From NCBI GenBank assembly GCA_024641335.1, contig JAHEDG010000012.1, positions 1-64,000 on the forward strand: a stretch of DNA of 64,000 bases, given 5' to 3'. Of this stretch, positions 1 to 9,572 are shown piece after piece (position 1 is the stretch's first letter; the number at the start of each line of letters is the position of its first letter). The DNA is from Candidatus Zixiibacteriota bacterium (GTDB lineage Bacteria; Zixibacteria; MSB-5A5; UBA10806). The translations under genes were made by a program, and so were the position numbers. The notes below the pieces were generated by a model. It was not told the DNA's origin and made no database searches. It saw nothing but the letters and a program-made list of their open reading frames with translations.

Positions 1-1266
1 AGGGCTGATAAGAGCTGAAAGCAGCGGCCCATCGGAGTAGCTGCCGGCGAGTTTGGTAGCCCAGAGGTTATCTCCGGAGTGTCCGGAACGCGGTCCGGAA
101 GTGGGGGCTCCCCATTCCCAGTCGTTATCGCCGGTGAAGAAACCGTTGCCCAATTCGAAATCTTCGAGGTAAATATTAGTATAGGCATTGAACTCGGTTC
201 GGAGAGTGTCATTTCCGATCAGTTCGTCGGATGAAAGTTCGGATATGGCCACCAATTCAAAAATCCCATCCTCGACGGGAGTAAATGGAGGAAAGGCAGC
301 GTCCGCTGATTCGCTGGGGGGAAGATCAGCAACCTGCTCTACCTGATTATAGACCTGGCCGTTATGATTGATCAGCAATCTTGCCGGGAAGCTCTCATTG
401 GCGATACCGCTGTTTAAAAATCTGACATTGAACGAAACAGAATCGCCGACCCGTCCGATCTCATTAAATCCAGGAAAGTCAGTGGGGCGAACATCATGCT
501 CGGCGTAAAGAGGACCCTGCAGACCGAAATATATAGATGTCTCGGTTTCATCGCGCGATGTATTAAAGACATATTCCAGGCCGATATCACCGCCGCTGTT
601 TTCGATTCCTATGCAATGAGAATCGGATACCCCGGTCATCGACAAGTACTGATAGAGAATATTACCATCGGCTGTGATTATAATCTCGAAGGTATAATCG
701 CCATCGCCTGAATATCTGCCGAAATTGTGCCAGGCAATTACGCAGGTATCGGCGTCATTGGTATAGTAATAGGCAAAACCGCTTCGGGGATGAAGATCAT
801 CCCAGTAAACGGCCAGAAGATCATTCGGATCACCGGCGGTGGGGATCGTCTGGTTTCCGTAAGCGTTGGATCCCGAAGTAAAGGAGGCCCAGCCGTTGGA
901 GCAGGCCCGGAAGGTGGTGTAGTCATTGCCATAGTAATTGAATGTAAAACCCAATTCGAAGGGTCCGACATTCTGATCGTCGGCGTTTATGCCCATATCT
1001 TCGCCGATACCAGAGATATCGATCCAATTGAAATCGGGGGCGTTATTGGCATCATCATCGGAATCGATAAAATAATACCCGAAATCGTCCGGGCCGCCGA
1101 CATCGAGAATAGCGGGCGGGAGTTCGGGCCGAATAATAAGGCTTTGGGCGTTATCTTTGAGCCATTGTTCTTTTACAGACAGGGCGTTGGAATCGGAGTA
1201 TGCCGCCAGGAAAGAAACAGCCGCCGCTATCGAGAAAAGCCAACGTAACCTTAAGAGATATTGCAA
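1..1266 (-). CDS. Secreted/extracellular protein, C-terminus beyond window edge (absent from ORF track)
   Basis: Open minus frame from TTG at 1264-1266 (SD GGAGGATAAC directly upstream) to the window edge; reads LQYLLRLRWLFSIAAAVSFLAAYSDSNA (signal-peptide-like) ... VGGPDDFGYYFIDSDDDANNAPDFNWIDISGIGEDMGINADDQNVGPFELGFTFNYYGNDYTTFRACSNGWASFTSG. Confidence 0.8.
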   Translation of the reverse strand, partial: MQYLLRLRWLFSIAAAVSFLAAYSDSNALSVKEQWLKDNAQSLIIRPELPPAILDVGGPDDFGYYFIDSDDDANNAPDFNWIDISGIGEDMGINADDQNVGPFELGFTFNYYGNDYTTFRACSNGWASFTSGSNAYGNQTIPTAGDPNDLLAVYWDDLHPRSGFAYYYTNDADTCVIAWHNFGRYSGDGDYTFEIIITADGNILYQYLSMTGVSDSHCIGIENSGGDIGLEYVFNTSRDETETSIYFGLQGPLYAEHDVRPTDFPGFNEIGRVGDSVSFNVRFLNSGIANESFPARLLINHNGQVYNQVEQVADLPPSESADAAFPPFTPVEDGIFELVAISELSSDELIGNDTLRTEFNAYTNIYLEDFELGNGFFTGDNDWEWGAPTSGPRSGHSGDNLWATKLAGSYSDGPLLSALISP

Positions 1267-1456
1267 GTTATCCTCCGTCTCCGGGCAAAAGCCCAAGTCA
1301 GTTACCAATACTTTATCAGTATTTCCAATAGATCCTATGCCCTGAAACATCGATGAGGGCTCAAGATACGACTTTGCAGATAAAGATAAATAAACGACGG
1401 TTTTTGTCAAGTGCTTTTCACCTTGAGCGTCGGGGTCAATCATTAGAAGTGACGAA

Positions 1457-2179
1457 CTATCGAGTGATTTGCCAGAGCTTATCGGGAATAGGTGGATTTA
1501 TTTTTAGTTTTTTAATCCGGGCGGATATTCGCCATTTGCTGTTATCAGGGGTAATTTCTATCGAGGAGGGGTAATATCCGCCATCGAATTCTTTTCTACC
1601 GCTATAAGCCGCCATAAATCGCGAATTAACTTCGGCAAGAACAAACGAATTTTGTTTTTTCGGCTGATGAACGGCAAACTCGAACCGGCCGCTGATCAGG
1701 TTATCGCCTGAGAGGGATTCGGAGAATTTGATTCCGCCGAAATACAATTGGGGAAAGCAATAAATGCCCAGCAAGAACGGATTCAGCTCGACGATCTCAT
1801 ATTCGGGTATATCGAATAAATCCCCTGTATGATAAATCTCCCATTCAGGCAGGTTTTTGGATTTTATGAAGGCGGTATCTCCGATAACGGCCATTTGAAA
1901 CAAATCGATTCCCAGGGGTCCTTCCACAAAAATCAGCAGAGAATCTTCGGATTTTGCCAGGAACTGGAACGAAGCCGATTCCGATGATCGGCCGTCATCG
2001 AATTCCATAGTGCCTTTCACCGCGATGGTCTCGGCATCTTTCAGGAAATCAGAGCCTATAGTAAACAGGAGTCGAGGATCGAGCGGTTTTTCCTGCTTAG
2101 GCGGCTGGCAAGAGACCAAAACGGCAATTGATAGAACAAGCGGGGCAAAAGAGTATTTAATAACCGGCGTTTTGCCCAA
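1457..2179 (-). CDS. DUF4292-like lipoprotein
   Basis: 240 aa ORF with lipobox-like LVSC after hydrophobic N-terminus; DUF4292-like overall pattern. Confidence 0.65.
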   Translation of the reverse strand: MGKTPVIKYSFAPLVLSIAVLVSCQPPKQEKPLDPRLLFTIGSDFLKDAETIAVKGTMEFDDGRSSESASFQFLAKSEDSLLIFVEGPLGIDLFQMAVIGDTAFIKSKNLPEWEIYHTGDLFDIPEYEIVELNPFLLGIYCFPQLYFGGIKFSESLSGDNLISGRFEFAVHQPKKQNSFVLAEVNSRFMAAYSGRKEFDGGYYPSSIEITPDNSKWRISARIKKLKINPPIPDKLWQITR

Positions 2180-2801
2180 GAAGAAATCCTCCCAGGACCC
2201 TGATAAAGGGAGTAAAGATTATGGAGAATATATTGAATCCGGTGAAACTGCTAAGAAAAACCAACCCGAGCAAAAGCATCGGACCGACCGTTCTGATTCG
2301 CTGCAATTTCAGGTAGATCTCATTGGGAACCAATCCTTCGAGAATGTGGAAACCATCGAGGGGAGGCAAAGGCAGAAGATTGAAGACCATGAGAATAATA
2401 TTCAAGGTGACTGAAAATCCGATCATATTGAGAAAGAAAATGCCTGTTTGAGATTCAGTCAGGATGGGGGCAAAGGTTCTGAATATCAGTCCCGAAAGAA
2501 CCGCGAGGAGGAAATTGGAGGCCGGACCGGCCAGTGAGATCCAGAGATTATCTTTGACCGGGTTTTTCAGGTTAGCCAGATTGACCGGAACCGGCTTGGC
2601 CCATCCGAAATGAATGAGAAAGAGCGCGATAAATCCGAACAGATCGAAATGCGGGATGGGATTAAGAGTAATCCTGCCGAGGTTTTTGGCGGTCGGATCG
2701 CCCAGCCGGTCGGCGACATAGGCATGCGCGCTTTCATGGGCGGAGATGGCCAAAAGAAATGGCGGAACGAACAGAATGGCTGATCCCAGAAAATCGTTCA
2801 T
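2157..2801 (-). CDS. Site-2 protease family (M50) membrane metalloprotease
   Basis: HESAH zinc motif, multiple TM segments, NLLPLPPLDGFHIL motif; likely start is MNDFLGS at 2801 rather than the ORF-track start. Confidence 0.85.
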   Translation of the reverse strand: MNDFLGSAILFVPPFLLAISAHESAHAYVADRLGDPTAKNLGRITLNPIPHFDLFGFIALFLIHFGWAKPVPVNLANLKNPVKDNLWISLAGPASNFLLAVLSGLIFRTFAPILTESQTGIFFLNMIGFSVTLNIILMVFNLLPLPPLDGFHILEGLVPNEIYLKLQRIRTVGPMLLLGLVFLSSFTGFNIFSIIFTPFIRVLGGFLLGQNAGY

Positions 2802-2802
2802 A

Positions 2803-4074
2803 TCAGGCGTAGACTCCGCGAAGCATGGTGACTTCGAGCACTCTCTTGATAGCCAGCAAAAAGGCGGCAATTCTCATATTGCAGTTATACTCCAGAGAGA
2901 CCTTCAGAACATCATTGAAAGCCTTGACCAGAATTATCTCCAGCCTTTTATTAACTTCTTCTTCTGTCCAGAAATACCCCATTCTGTCCTGCACCCATTC
3001 GAAGTAGCTTACGGTAACGCCTCCGGAATTGCAGAGGATATCCGGAATAACCATAATACCCCGCGATTGAAGGATTTTATCGGCGTTGGTAGTGGTCGGT
3101 CCGTTGGCGCCCTCTGCTACAATGACAGCCTTGATATCGTCGGCGTTTTTCGAAGTTATCACGTTCTCCAAAGCGGCCGGCACCAGGACCTCGCATTCCA
3201 ATTTGAGAATTTCGTCATGAGTTATGGGCTGGGCTCCTTCGAATCCGACGACTTTGCGGTTCTTGGCGACATATTCCAGAAGGCCGAATATATCTATGCC
3301 TTCGGGATTATAAAGTCCGCCGTGAACGTCACAAACCGCGATTATTCTGGCGCCGTCACGGTATAGAAGATCGGCCGTAACGCTTCCGACGTTGCCGAAC
3401 CCCTGGACGACGCATCGAGCGCCTTTCAATTCGATATTTTTATATTGGCAGGCTTCGCGTACCGCGAACAACACGCCCCGGCCGGTAGCCTCGCGTCTCC
3501 CCAGAGAGCCGCCAAGCTCAATAGGTTTGCCGGTAACCACCGATGTTACAGTATGTCTGGCATGCATTGAGAATGTATCCATGATCCAGGCCATCGTCTG
3601 GGAATCGGTGTTGACATCAGGCGCGGGGACATCGATTTCAGGTCCGATAACATCCGTCAGGTCGGCGGTGTAACGTCTGGTCAGCCTTTCGAGTTCGCTT
3701 TTGGAGAGTTTTGAGGGATCGCAGGCGATACCGCCCTTTCCACCACCGAAGGGAATACCGACGACAGCGCATTTCCAAGTCATCCAGGCTGCCAGGGCCG
3801 AAACCTCGTCGAGATTAACATCCTGATGAAACCTGATCCCTCCCTTGGCCGGTCCCCTGGCGATATTATGTTGGACCCGGTAGCCTGTAAATACCTGGAA
3901 ATCCCCGTTATCCATCAATATCGGGAGCTTCACTATCACGGCTCGCCTGGGCTGTTTCAGGATCTCGAGCATCATTTTATCGACATTAAGAACCTCGGCG
4001 GCCTCGTCGAACTGCCGCATAGCGTTTTCCAGAGCTGAAAGCTTAATATCGTCAGATTGTCGCGTTGGCATCAT
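2803..4074 (-). CDS. gdhA: Glu/Leu/Phe/Val dehydrogenase (glutamate dehydrogenase)
   Basis: 423 aa; [38 protein letters not shown] motifs. Confidence 0.95.
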   Translation of the reverse strand: MMPTRQSDDIKLSALENAMRQFDEAAEVLNVDKMMLEILKQPRRAVIVKLPILMDNGDFQVFTGYRVQHNIARGPAKGGIRFHQDVNLDEVSALAAWMTWKCAVVGIPFGGGKGGIACDPSKLSKSELERLTRRYTADLTDVIGPEIDVPAPDVNTDSQTMAWIMDTFSMHARHTVTSVVTGKPIELGGSLGRREATGRGVLFAVREACQYKNIELKGARCVVQGFGNVGSVTADLLYRDGARIIAVCDVHGGLYNPEGIDIFGLLEYVAKNRKVVGFEGAQPITHDEILKLECEVLVPAALENVITSKNADDIKAVIVAEGANGPTTTNADKILQSRGIMVIPDILCNSGGVTVSYFEWVQDRMGYFWTEEEVNKRLEIILVKAFNDVLKVSLEYNCNMRIAAFLLAIKRVLEVTMLRGVYA

Positions 4075-4177
4075 TCCTCCATAATAAAATTCGCCCTAAT
4101 CATATCAGCGGAGAGTGTTTTGTCAATATAATTCAATCATATGAAGTCCGAAAGTTAAGGAATATCGGTTTATATGG

Positions 4178-4825
4178 TCATTGGCGCAGGGAAAATCCAT
4201 TTTTTCGGGCGTCGGCAAGCGGACGGCTCGATTCTTTGATCGAGCGGGTCTCGCCGGAAACATGGGGATTATCGCAGGCGTAGAATCTCCAGAGCTTATC
4301 ACTTCCGGGATTCCCGATTCCTATCCTGGTCGAGGCCCAAATATCGGAGTCGACATTGCCGGGTCCGAGCAGCGAGATATCGCCTTTGACCAGATCGGCG
4401 CCGTTTTGGGCAGTGGTAATATCGAGGGATCGGGCCAGTTTTCCCGGGCCGGATGATATATTGAAATAATCATCGGTTTGCCGTCTGGCGGACATAACCT
4501 CGATATTGTATAACGGTTCCAGGCCGCGTAAGAGCACCGCCGCGGGGAATCCTTCTTTCTCAGTTACCACGTTAAGCATAAAGTGATTTCCGTAGGTAAA
4601 ATAAACATAAAGGAAACCGGACGAACCGTACATTATTTTATTTCTCGGGGTAAGACCCCTGGAAGCGTGACAGGCGGGATCGTTCTCCCCGACATAGGCC
4701 TCGACTTCGACGATCATCCCTCCTGTTTTGATACCATCAGAATCGCGTATCAAGTGACATCCGAGCAAATCGAGGGCGACCTCCAGAGTGGGGCGGTTAT
4801 AGAATTCGGCAGGGAGTCTTTTCAT
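4178..4825 (-). CDS. DNA-3-methyladenine glycosylase (AAG/MPG family)
   Basis: LGCHLIRDSDGIKTGGMIVEVEAYVGENDPACHASRG...RNKIMYGSSGFLYVYFTYGNHFMLN. Confidence 0.93.
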   Translation of the reverse strand: MKRLPAEFYNRPTLEVALDLLGCHLIRDSDGIKTGGMIVEVEAYVGENDPACHASRGLTPRNKIMYGSSGFLYVYFTYGNHFMLNVVTEKEGFPAAVLLRGLEPLYNIEVMSARRQTDDYFNISSGPGKLARSLDITTAQNGADLVKGDISLLGPGNVDSDIWASTRIGIGNPGSDKLWRFYACDNPHVSGETRSIKESSRPLADARKNGFSLRQ

Positions 4826-5649
4826 AGAGATCGGGGAAATTCTGGAGTAAGGTAATGTTTCCGCAAATACTGATATGCTTCGGGAATACCGGCGCCCAGA
4901 TCTTCAGGTCTGTGGCTATCCGACCCGACCGAAACGATAGATACTCCGGCATCGATAGCCCTGTCCAGAATTTCCACAGTCGGGTGAAAGGCTTTCATAC
5001 TTCTCTTGTAGGGTCCGGTATTGATCTCGATCCCCAATCTGTTGGCCGCGAGTATCTCGAAGACAGGATCGAACCGTTCGACCCGGATATCGTTTATCCG
5101 ATGGCCGTAGTATCTCCAGGCGAATCGAACATAATAATCGAGGTGGCCGAGGGAATCGAAGGATTCGCATCGGGCCGCTGAAACCAGAAGGCTGATATAA
5201 TCGTCCATCATGGTTTCCACTGATCTGGACTCGAAATAGGGCCGAGCCTCATGTTCGTCGGAGATGGCAATATTTTCTATGCAATGAACCGATCCGAGGA
5301 CGAAGTCAATCGGGAACTTCTCCTTTATCCTGCGGGCCTCCTCCTCCACACCAGGGTAATAGTCGATCTCCAGGCCGCAGAGAACTCGAAGACCTTTATG
5401 GCGGAAGCTGCCATCGGCTCTATGAATATCATCGACGTAAATTTCCATCAGCCGATCGGAATATTTGGCGCGGGAACCGTTATGACCCCAGTAACCGTCG
5501 AGTCCCTCTCTAAGAGGATTGGTATCATAATGGGTGGTAAAACATACAGTATCGAGGCCGATCTGAAGCGCCCTGGCGCAGTACTGATCTATTGTCCCGG
5601 AGGCGTCGACCGAATAATCCGGGTGCACATGGAAATCGGTTAATTTCAT
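4822..5649 (-). CDS. PHP-family histidinol-phosphatase
   Basis: DFHVHPDYSVDA and LGSVHCIENI / VGSDSHRPEDLG PHP motifs. Confidence 0.85.
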   Translation of the reverse strand: MKLTDFHVHPDYSVDASGTIDQYCARALQIGLDTVCFTTHYDTNPLREGLDGYWGHNGSRAKYSDRLMEIYVDDIHRADGSFRHKGLRVLCGLEIDYYPGVEEEARRIKEKFPIDFVLGSVHCIENIAISDEHEARPYFESRSVETMMDDYISLLVSAARCESFDSLGHLDYYVRFAWRYYGHRINDIRVERFDPVFEILAANRLGIEINTGPYKRSMKAFHPTVEILDRAIDAGVSIVSVGSDSHRPEDLGAGIPEAYQYLRKHYLTPEFPRSL

Positions 5650-6287
5650 CAGGCGATAAAGGGATTGAATTCCGATTCCTGCTCGATAGTGGTATCGACT
5701 CCGTGGCCCGAATAGACGACGGTATCCCCCGGCAGGGCTAACAGTTTTGATTTAATGGAATGGATAAGGGTTTCATAGGATCCGCCGGCAAAATCGGTTC
5801 GTCCGATGGAGCCGAAGAAAAGAGCGTCACCGGTAAAGACCGCGCCATGGCCAAATAGAGAAATGGAGCCGGGAGTATGTCCGGGAGTTTCCAGAACCTT
5901 GAATTTGAAACGTCCTACGGCAACAATATCTCCCTCTTTGAGCAGTTGGTCCGGCGGGCCGACGTCCAGGCTGCCTCCGCTCATAGTCGAGAGATTGGCC
6001 GACGGATCGGTGAGCATGGGAGCGTCCTTTTCTCCGATCAGCACAGGGACATTGAAGTGCTTTCTGATTTCGTACAGGGCTCCGATATGATCGGCATGGC
6101 CATGGGTGATGACGATATTTTCGATTTTCAGGTCGAATTTACCGACATGAGCGATAATCCTGTCGGGATCCCACGAGGGATCGATAATAATCCCCTGCCG
6201 TGTGTTCGGATCTCCGAGGATATAGCAATTTACGAAATAAGGGCCGAGCTCGAGTATTTCCAGTATCAGTTCATCATTCATTGTCAC
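5649..6287 (-). CDS. MBL-fold metallo-hydrolase (glyoxalase II-like)
   Basis: THGHADHIG, ETPGHTPGSI, FTGDALFFGSIGRTDF motifs. Confidence 0.9.
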   Translation of the reverse strand: MTMNDELILEILELGPYFVNCYILGDPNTRQGIIIDPSWDPDRIIAHVGKFDLKIENIVITHGHADHIGALYEIRKHFNVPVLIGEKDAPMLTDPSANLSTMSGGSLDVGPPDQLLKEGDIVAVGRFKFKVLETPGHTPGSISLFGHGAVFTGDALFFGSIGRTDFAGGSYETLIHSIKSKLLALPGDTVVYSGHGVDTTIEQESEFNPFIA

Positions 6288-8106
6288 TCCGTTGATTGAA
6301 TTGATCCCATATAGCCAAGGCGATCTTCTCCGGCAGACCTGGAACGGCCTTGAGATCGTCCAAGGATGAATTCCTTATTCTCTCCAGCGATCCGAAAACC
6401 GCCAGGAGATCCATCTTTCTTTTTCTGCCTACTCCCGGTATCTTATCGAGCAGAGAATCCTCGATATCCGCGGACCTGAGCTTACGGTGATAACTTACAG
6501 CAAACCGGTGGGCCTCGTCACGTATATTCTGCAGGATTTTGATCGATGAAGAGGTTTTGGGAATAGATATCGGCTCGGATCTGCCCGGCATATAGACTTC
6601 CTCGTATTTTTTAGCCAGCGAGACTGTTTGCTGGTCGGAAATGTTCAGATCCCGCAGAGCCTCGAGAGCGGCGTTTAGCTGTCCTTTGCCTCCGTCGATG
6701 AGGAGCAGATCGGGATTATCGAGACCGTTTTCGGCCAGCCGGGTGAAATATCTTCCGACGACCTCCCTAAGCATGGAGAAATCATCCTGCCCTTCCACAG
6801 TCCGGATTTTCATATGTCTGTATTCCGATTTTTTAGGGCGTCCATCGGTGAAATAGACGACCGATCCTACGGCGTTCTTTTCTCCAAGATTGGAGATATC
6901 GCAGGCGGCGATAGTTCGCGGAAGTTTTTCCAGATACAGATCCCTGGCCAGAGAGTGAATGGTCCCGGGTGCTTTTTTCTTAAAAGCGTCTTTTTGCGCC
7001 AGTCTCAATTCGAGATTATGCCGGGCGTTAGTCAGGGCCATTTTCAAAAGTTCGGCCTTGTTGCCGCGTTGTGGAACAACGAGGCTGATTTTCCTGCCTG
7101 ATTTACCCTGAAGGAAATCAGCCACGAGGTCTATATCGTCGAAAGCCTCCGGTATCATGATTTCGTCGGGATAAATATCGGCGGTATTGTAGTATCTGGT
7201 CAGGAAGCCTCTGATAATATCGGGGACATCGAACCCGGCGGTACCGGCGTCAAAATGTTTCTGCCCCAACAAGACACCTTCGCGCACCTGCATCAGGACT
7301 ACGCAGGCATCGTTGCCTTCGACCGCCACGGATATGACATCACGGTCGATCAGATCGTGACTCACGACCCTTTGTTTTTCTATAACTGAGGCTATTCCTT
7401 TGAGCTGATCCCTGACTTTGGCGGCCTCCTCGAATTTCAACTCGTCGGAGAGCGTTTCCATCCTGGCCCGCAGCCGGTTTCTGATCTCGTTGGATTTCCC
7501 CGCCAAGAACAGAATTACTTCGTCGATCATCCGGCGATACTCTTCCGGATCGCTTTTGCCCACTTCACAGCATCCGGGGCAACGTTCTATGAAATAGTCG
7601 AGGCAAACCCGGTATTTTCTTTTGGACGGCAATTCCAGCGCGCAGGAGCGTACGGGGAAAATCCGGCGGATCAATTTCAGGGTTCTCCTCATACCGGCGG
7701 CGCTGGTAAAGGGTCCGAAATATCCGGCCTTATCATCGAGAACCCGTCGGACCACGAGAAGCCTCGGATAAGTTTCATAGGTGGTGATTTTTATATACGG
7801 GTAGCGTTTGTCGTCCTTAAGATCGATATTATATCGCGGTTTGTGTTCCTTTACAAGGCTGGCTTCCAGAATCAGGGCTTCTTTTTCCGATGGTGTTATG
7901 ATGTATTCGAGGCCGGCAATGGCAGCTATCAATTTTTCAGTTTTGGCATCCCGCGCCGATTTCTGAAAATAGGACCTGACTCTTTTTTTTAGGGAACCGG
8001 CTTTGCCTATATAAATTATTTTGTTTTCATCGTTTTTAAAAAGATAGCAACCGGGATTATCCGGTAGATTGGAGAGTTTAGTTTCAAGTTCGACGGCCGG
8101 TTTCAC
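6274..8106 (-). CDS. uvrC: Excinuclease ABC subunit C
   Basis: 610 aa; GIY-YIG-type N-terminus (PGCYLFKNDENKIIYIGKAGSLKKRVRSYF), UVR motif, C-terminal HhH. Confidence 0.97.
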   Translation of the reverse strand: MKPAVELETKLSNLPDNPGCYLFKNDENKIIYIGKAGSLKKRVRSYFQKSARDAKTEKLIAAIAGLEYIITPSEKEALILEASLVKEHKPRYNIDLKDDKRYPYIKITTYETYPRLLVVRRVLDDKAGYFGPFTSAAGMRRTLKLIRRIFPVRSCALELPSKRKYRVCLDYFIERCPGCCEVGKSDPEEYRRMIDEVILFLAGKSNEIRNRLRARMETLSDELKFEEAAKVRDQLKGIASVIEKQRVVSHDLIDRDVISVAVEGNDACVVLMQVREGVLLGQKHFDAGTAGFDVPDIIRGFLTRYYNTADIYPDEIMIPEAFDDIDLVADFLQGKSGRKISLVVPQRGNKAELLKMALTNARHNLELRLAQKDAFKKKAPGTIHSLARDLYLEKLPRTIAACDISNLGEKNAVGSVVYFTDGRPKKSEYRHMKIRTVEGQDDFSMLREVVGRYFTRLAENGLDNPDLLLIDGGKGQLNAALEALRDLNISDQQTVSLAKKYEEVYMPGRSEPISIPKTSSSIKILQNIRDEAHRFAVSYHRKLRSADIEDSLLDKIPGVGRKRKMDLLAVFGSLERIRNSSLDDLKAVPGLPEKIALAIWDQFNQRSDNE

Positions 8107-8155
8107 ATGGGGAAAATAGGGCCGCCGTAATGAAAGTCAAGACGTTAGAATATTC

Positions 8156-8266
8156 CTAATTGAAAGGAACGAAAATAATCGTTAACACGGCTAAGAAGAC
8201 CCCGATAATGACGGTCAGCATTCCCGCGCTCATTTTCCTGGGGTTTTCCTTGATTACGATCATCAT
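8156..8266 (-). CDS. 36-aa single-TM microprotein
   Basis: MMIVIKENPRKMSAGMLTVIIGVFLAVLTIIFVPFN; SD AAAGGGAG upstream of tandem ATG; one hydrophobic helix. The longer track ORF (to 8398) runs through the upstream inverted repeat and is unlikely. Confidence 0.6.
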   Translation of the reverse strand: MMIVIKENPRKMSAGMLTVIIGVFLAVLTIIFVPFN

Positions 8267-8289
8267 CACAAGACTCCCTTTAAAAATTC

Positions 8290-8362
8290 CATGGGAGTGG
8301 CGGAGGGGGATCCCCGAATCATTCGGGGGGGCTGGTTGGTGGTCCAGCACACCACTCCCATG
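8290..8362 (-). ncRNA. Candidate structured leader RNA (multibranch: 11-bp closing stem plus two internal hairpins)
   Basis: Perfect CATGGGAGTGG (8290-8300) / CCACTCCCATG (8352-8362); internal CCCCGAA-TCA-TTCGGGG (8312-8328) and GCTGG...CCAGC (8331-8348). Confidence 0.5.
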
Positions 8363-8629
8363 TTTTGCCCTACTTCTTTTCGCCTTCGAACTATACATTT
8401 TGCAAGAATGATGCCAATATTACCATAATTGCCTGTTATTATCAGACTCTTAATGTTTCTTGTCAAATTTGTTGATATAAAGGCAGTTATGAGACATGGC
8501 CCGAGAGGATTATTTCGGGAAGCAAAAGGATGGAGGATAGAAATCCCGCATAGAAATGCGGTATGAAGTTATAATGTGCAATAAAATGCAGCTACAATAA
8601 TCTGTTCGGTCGTGAAAAGCGTGATATGA

Positions 8630-9511
8630 TTACTTATAGTGTTCCAACTTATTTTTAACTTCAGAGATATCATTGACATAGATCTTTGGAGCCGTATTCA
8701 GGAACTCCTGGAAATAGATTCTGGCCATTCCAGAGTCTCCCATGATTTCGTAAATTTCCCCGATTCTCTTATTAGCTCCGAAAAAGCCGGTATCGAGCGC
8801 CAGAGATTGCTGGAAATTATTGATCGCTCCTTCGTAAATTCCAAGTGAGGCGAGTATCTCTCCGGAGTTATAGAAAGCTTCGGGCGAATTCGGATTAATT
8901 CCCATCGATTTTTCGGTAAAGATCCTGGCCGAATCCAATTTGCCCTGCACGGCCATAATCGCGCCGATATTAAGGAAGGCTTGATAATCGAGGGAATCGA
9001 ACTTCATGGCTCCGTAATAATAAAACAGGGCGGAATCGGTTTCTCCCAGCATATCGAAGGAAAGGCCGTAATTATAATACAGGCTTTCCGGAGCAGGGGC
9101 AAAAGTAATAGCGTTCTTTAGGCAGGAATTCATATTTTCATAGTCTGAGAATATATCGTAAAGAAGCCCCAGATCGCGATATGATCGCCAAAAGGTGGAA
9201 TCGTGTTTGACGGAGAGTTTGTAATATTCCATAGCCTGACCGATATTTTCGGAAAGATCGAAAACTTTACCGTATAAATAATATGCCCGGGCATTAAGGC
9301 TATCGACGGCGATATAATCTTTCAGAATTTTACCGGCGGATACATAATCTTCATGGTCTATATAGAAATTCGCCAGTTCGGAGACTTGTTCGAAATTTCC
9401 GGGCTGTTCGGCAACAGCCTGCCGAAGATCGTCTATGCGGTCCGCTTGAACCAGTTGAGGCGTATTTACCGCCAGCAACACCGCGATGATAACGCTGTTA
9501 ATATGTTTCAT
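8630..9511 (-). CDS. TPR-repeat protein, secreted
   Basis: 293 aa, signal-peptide-like N-terminus, repeated ~34-aa TPR pattern. Confidence 0.85.
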   Translation of the reverse strand: MKHINSVIIAVLLAVNTPQLVQADRIDDLRQAVAEQPGNFEQVSELANFYIDHEDYVSAGKILKDYIAVDSLNARAYYLYGKVFDLSENIGQAMEYYKLSVKHDSTFWRSYRDLGLLYDIFSDYENMNSCLKNAITFAPAPESLYYNYGLSFDMLGETDSALFYYYGAMKFDSLDYQAFLNIGAIMAVQGKLDSARIFTEKSMGINPNSPEAFYNSGEILASLGIYEGAINNFQQSLALDTGFFGANKRIGEIYEIMGDSGMARIYFQEFLNTAPKIYVNDISEVKNKLEHYK

Positions 9512-9526
9512 GAGTTTATTATCGGC

Positions 9527-9558
9527 AAAAAAAAGGCGACCGTTATGAATCGGCCGCC
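9527..9558 (-). terminator. Intrinsic terminator downstream of cysS
   Basis: Minus strand GGCGGCCG-ATTCATAA-CGGTCGCC followed by T8. Confidence 0.85.
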
Positions 9559-9572
9559 CATGAGGTTAAATT

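Noticed and set aside
727-1248. 173-aa + ORF and neighbouring + ORFs at 496-711 and 1157-1345
   Set aside because: Antisense to the edge-truncated secreted-protein frame, which has a signal peptide and SD.
8156-8398. 80-aa and 66-aa ORFs reading through the 8290-8362 inverted repeat
   Set aside because: The extensions translate the hairpin region without SD; the 36-aa version with SD at 8266 is better supported.
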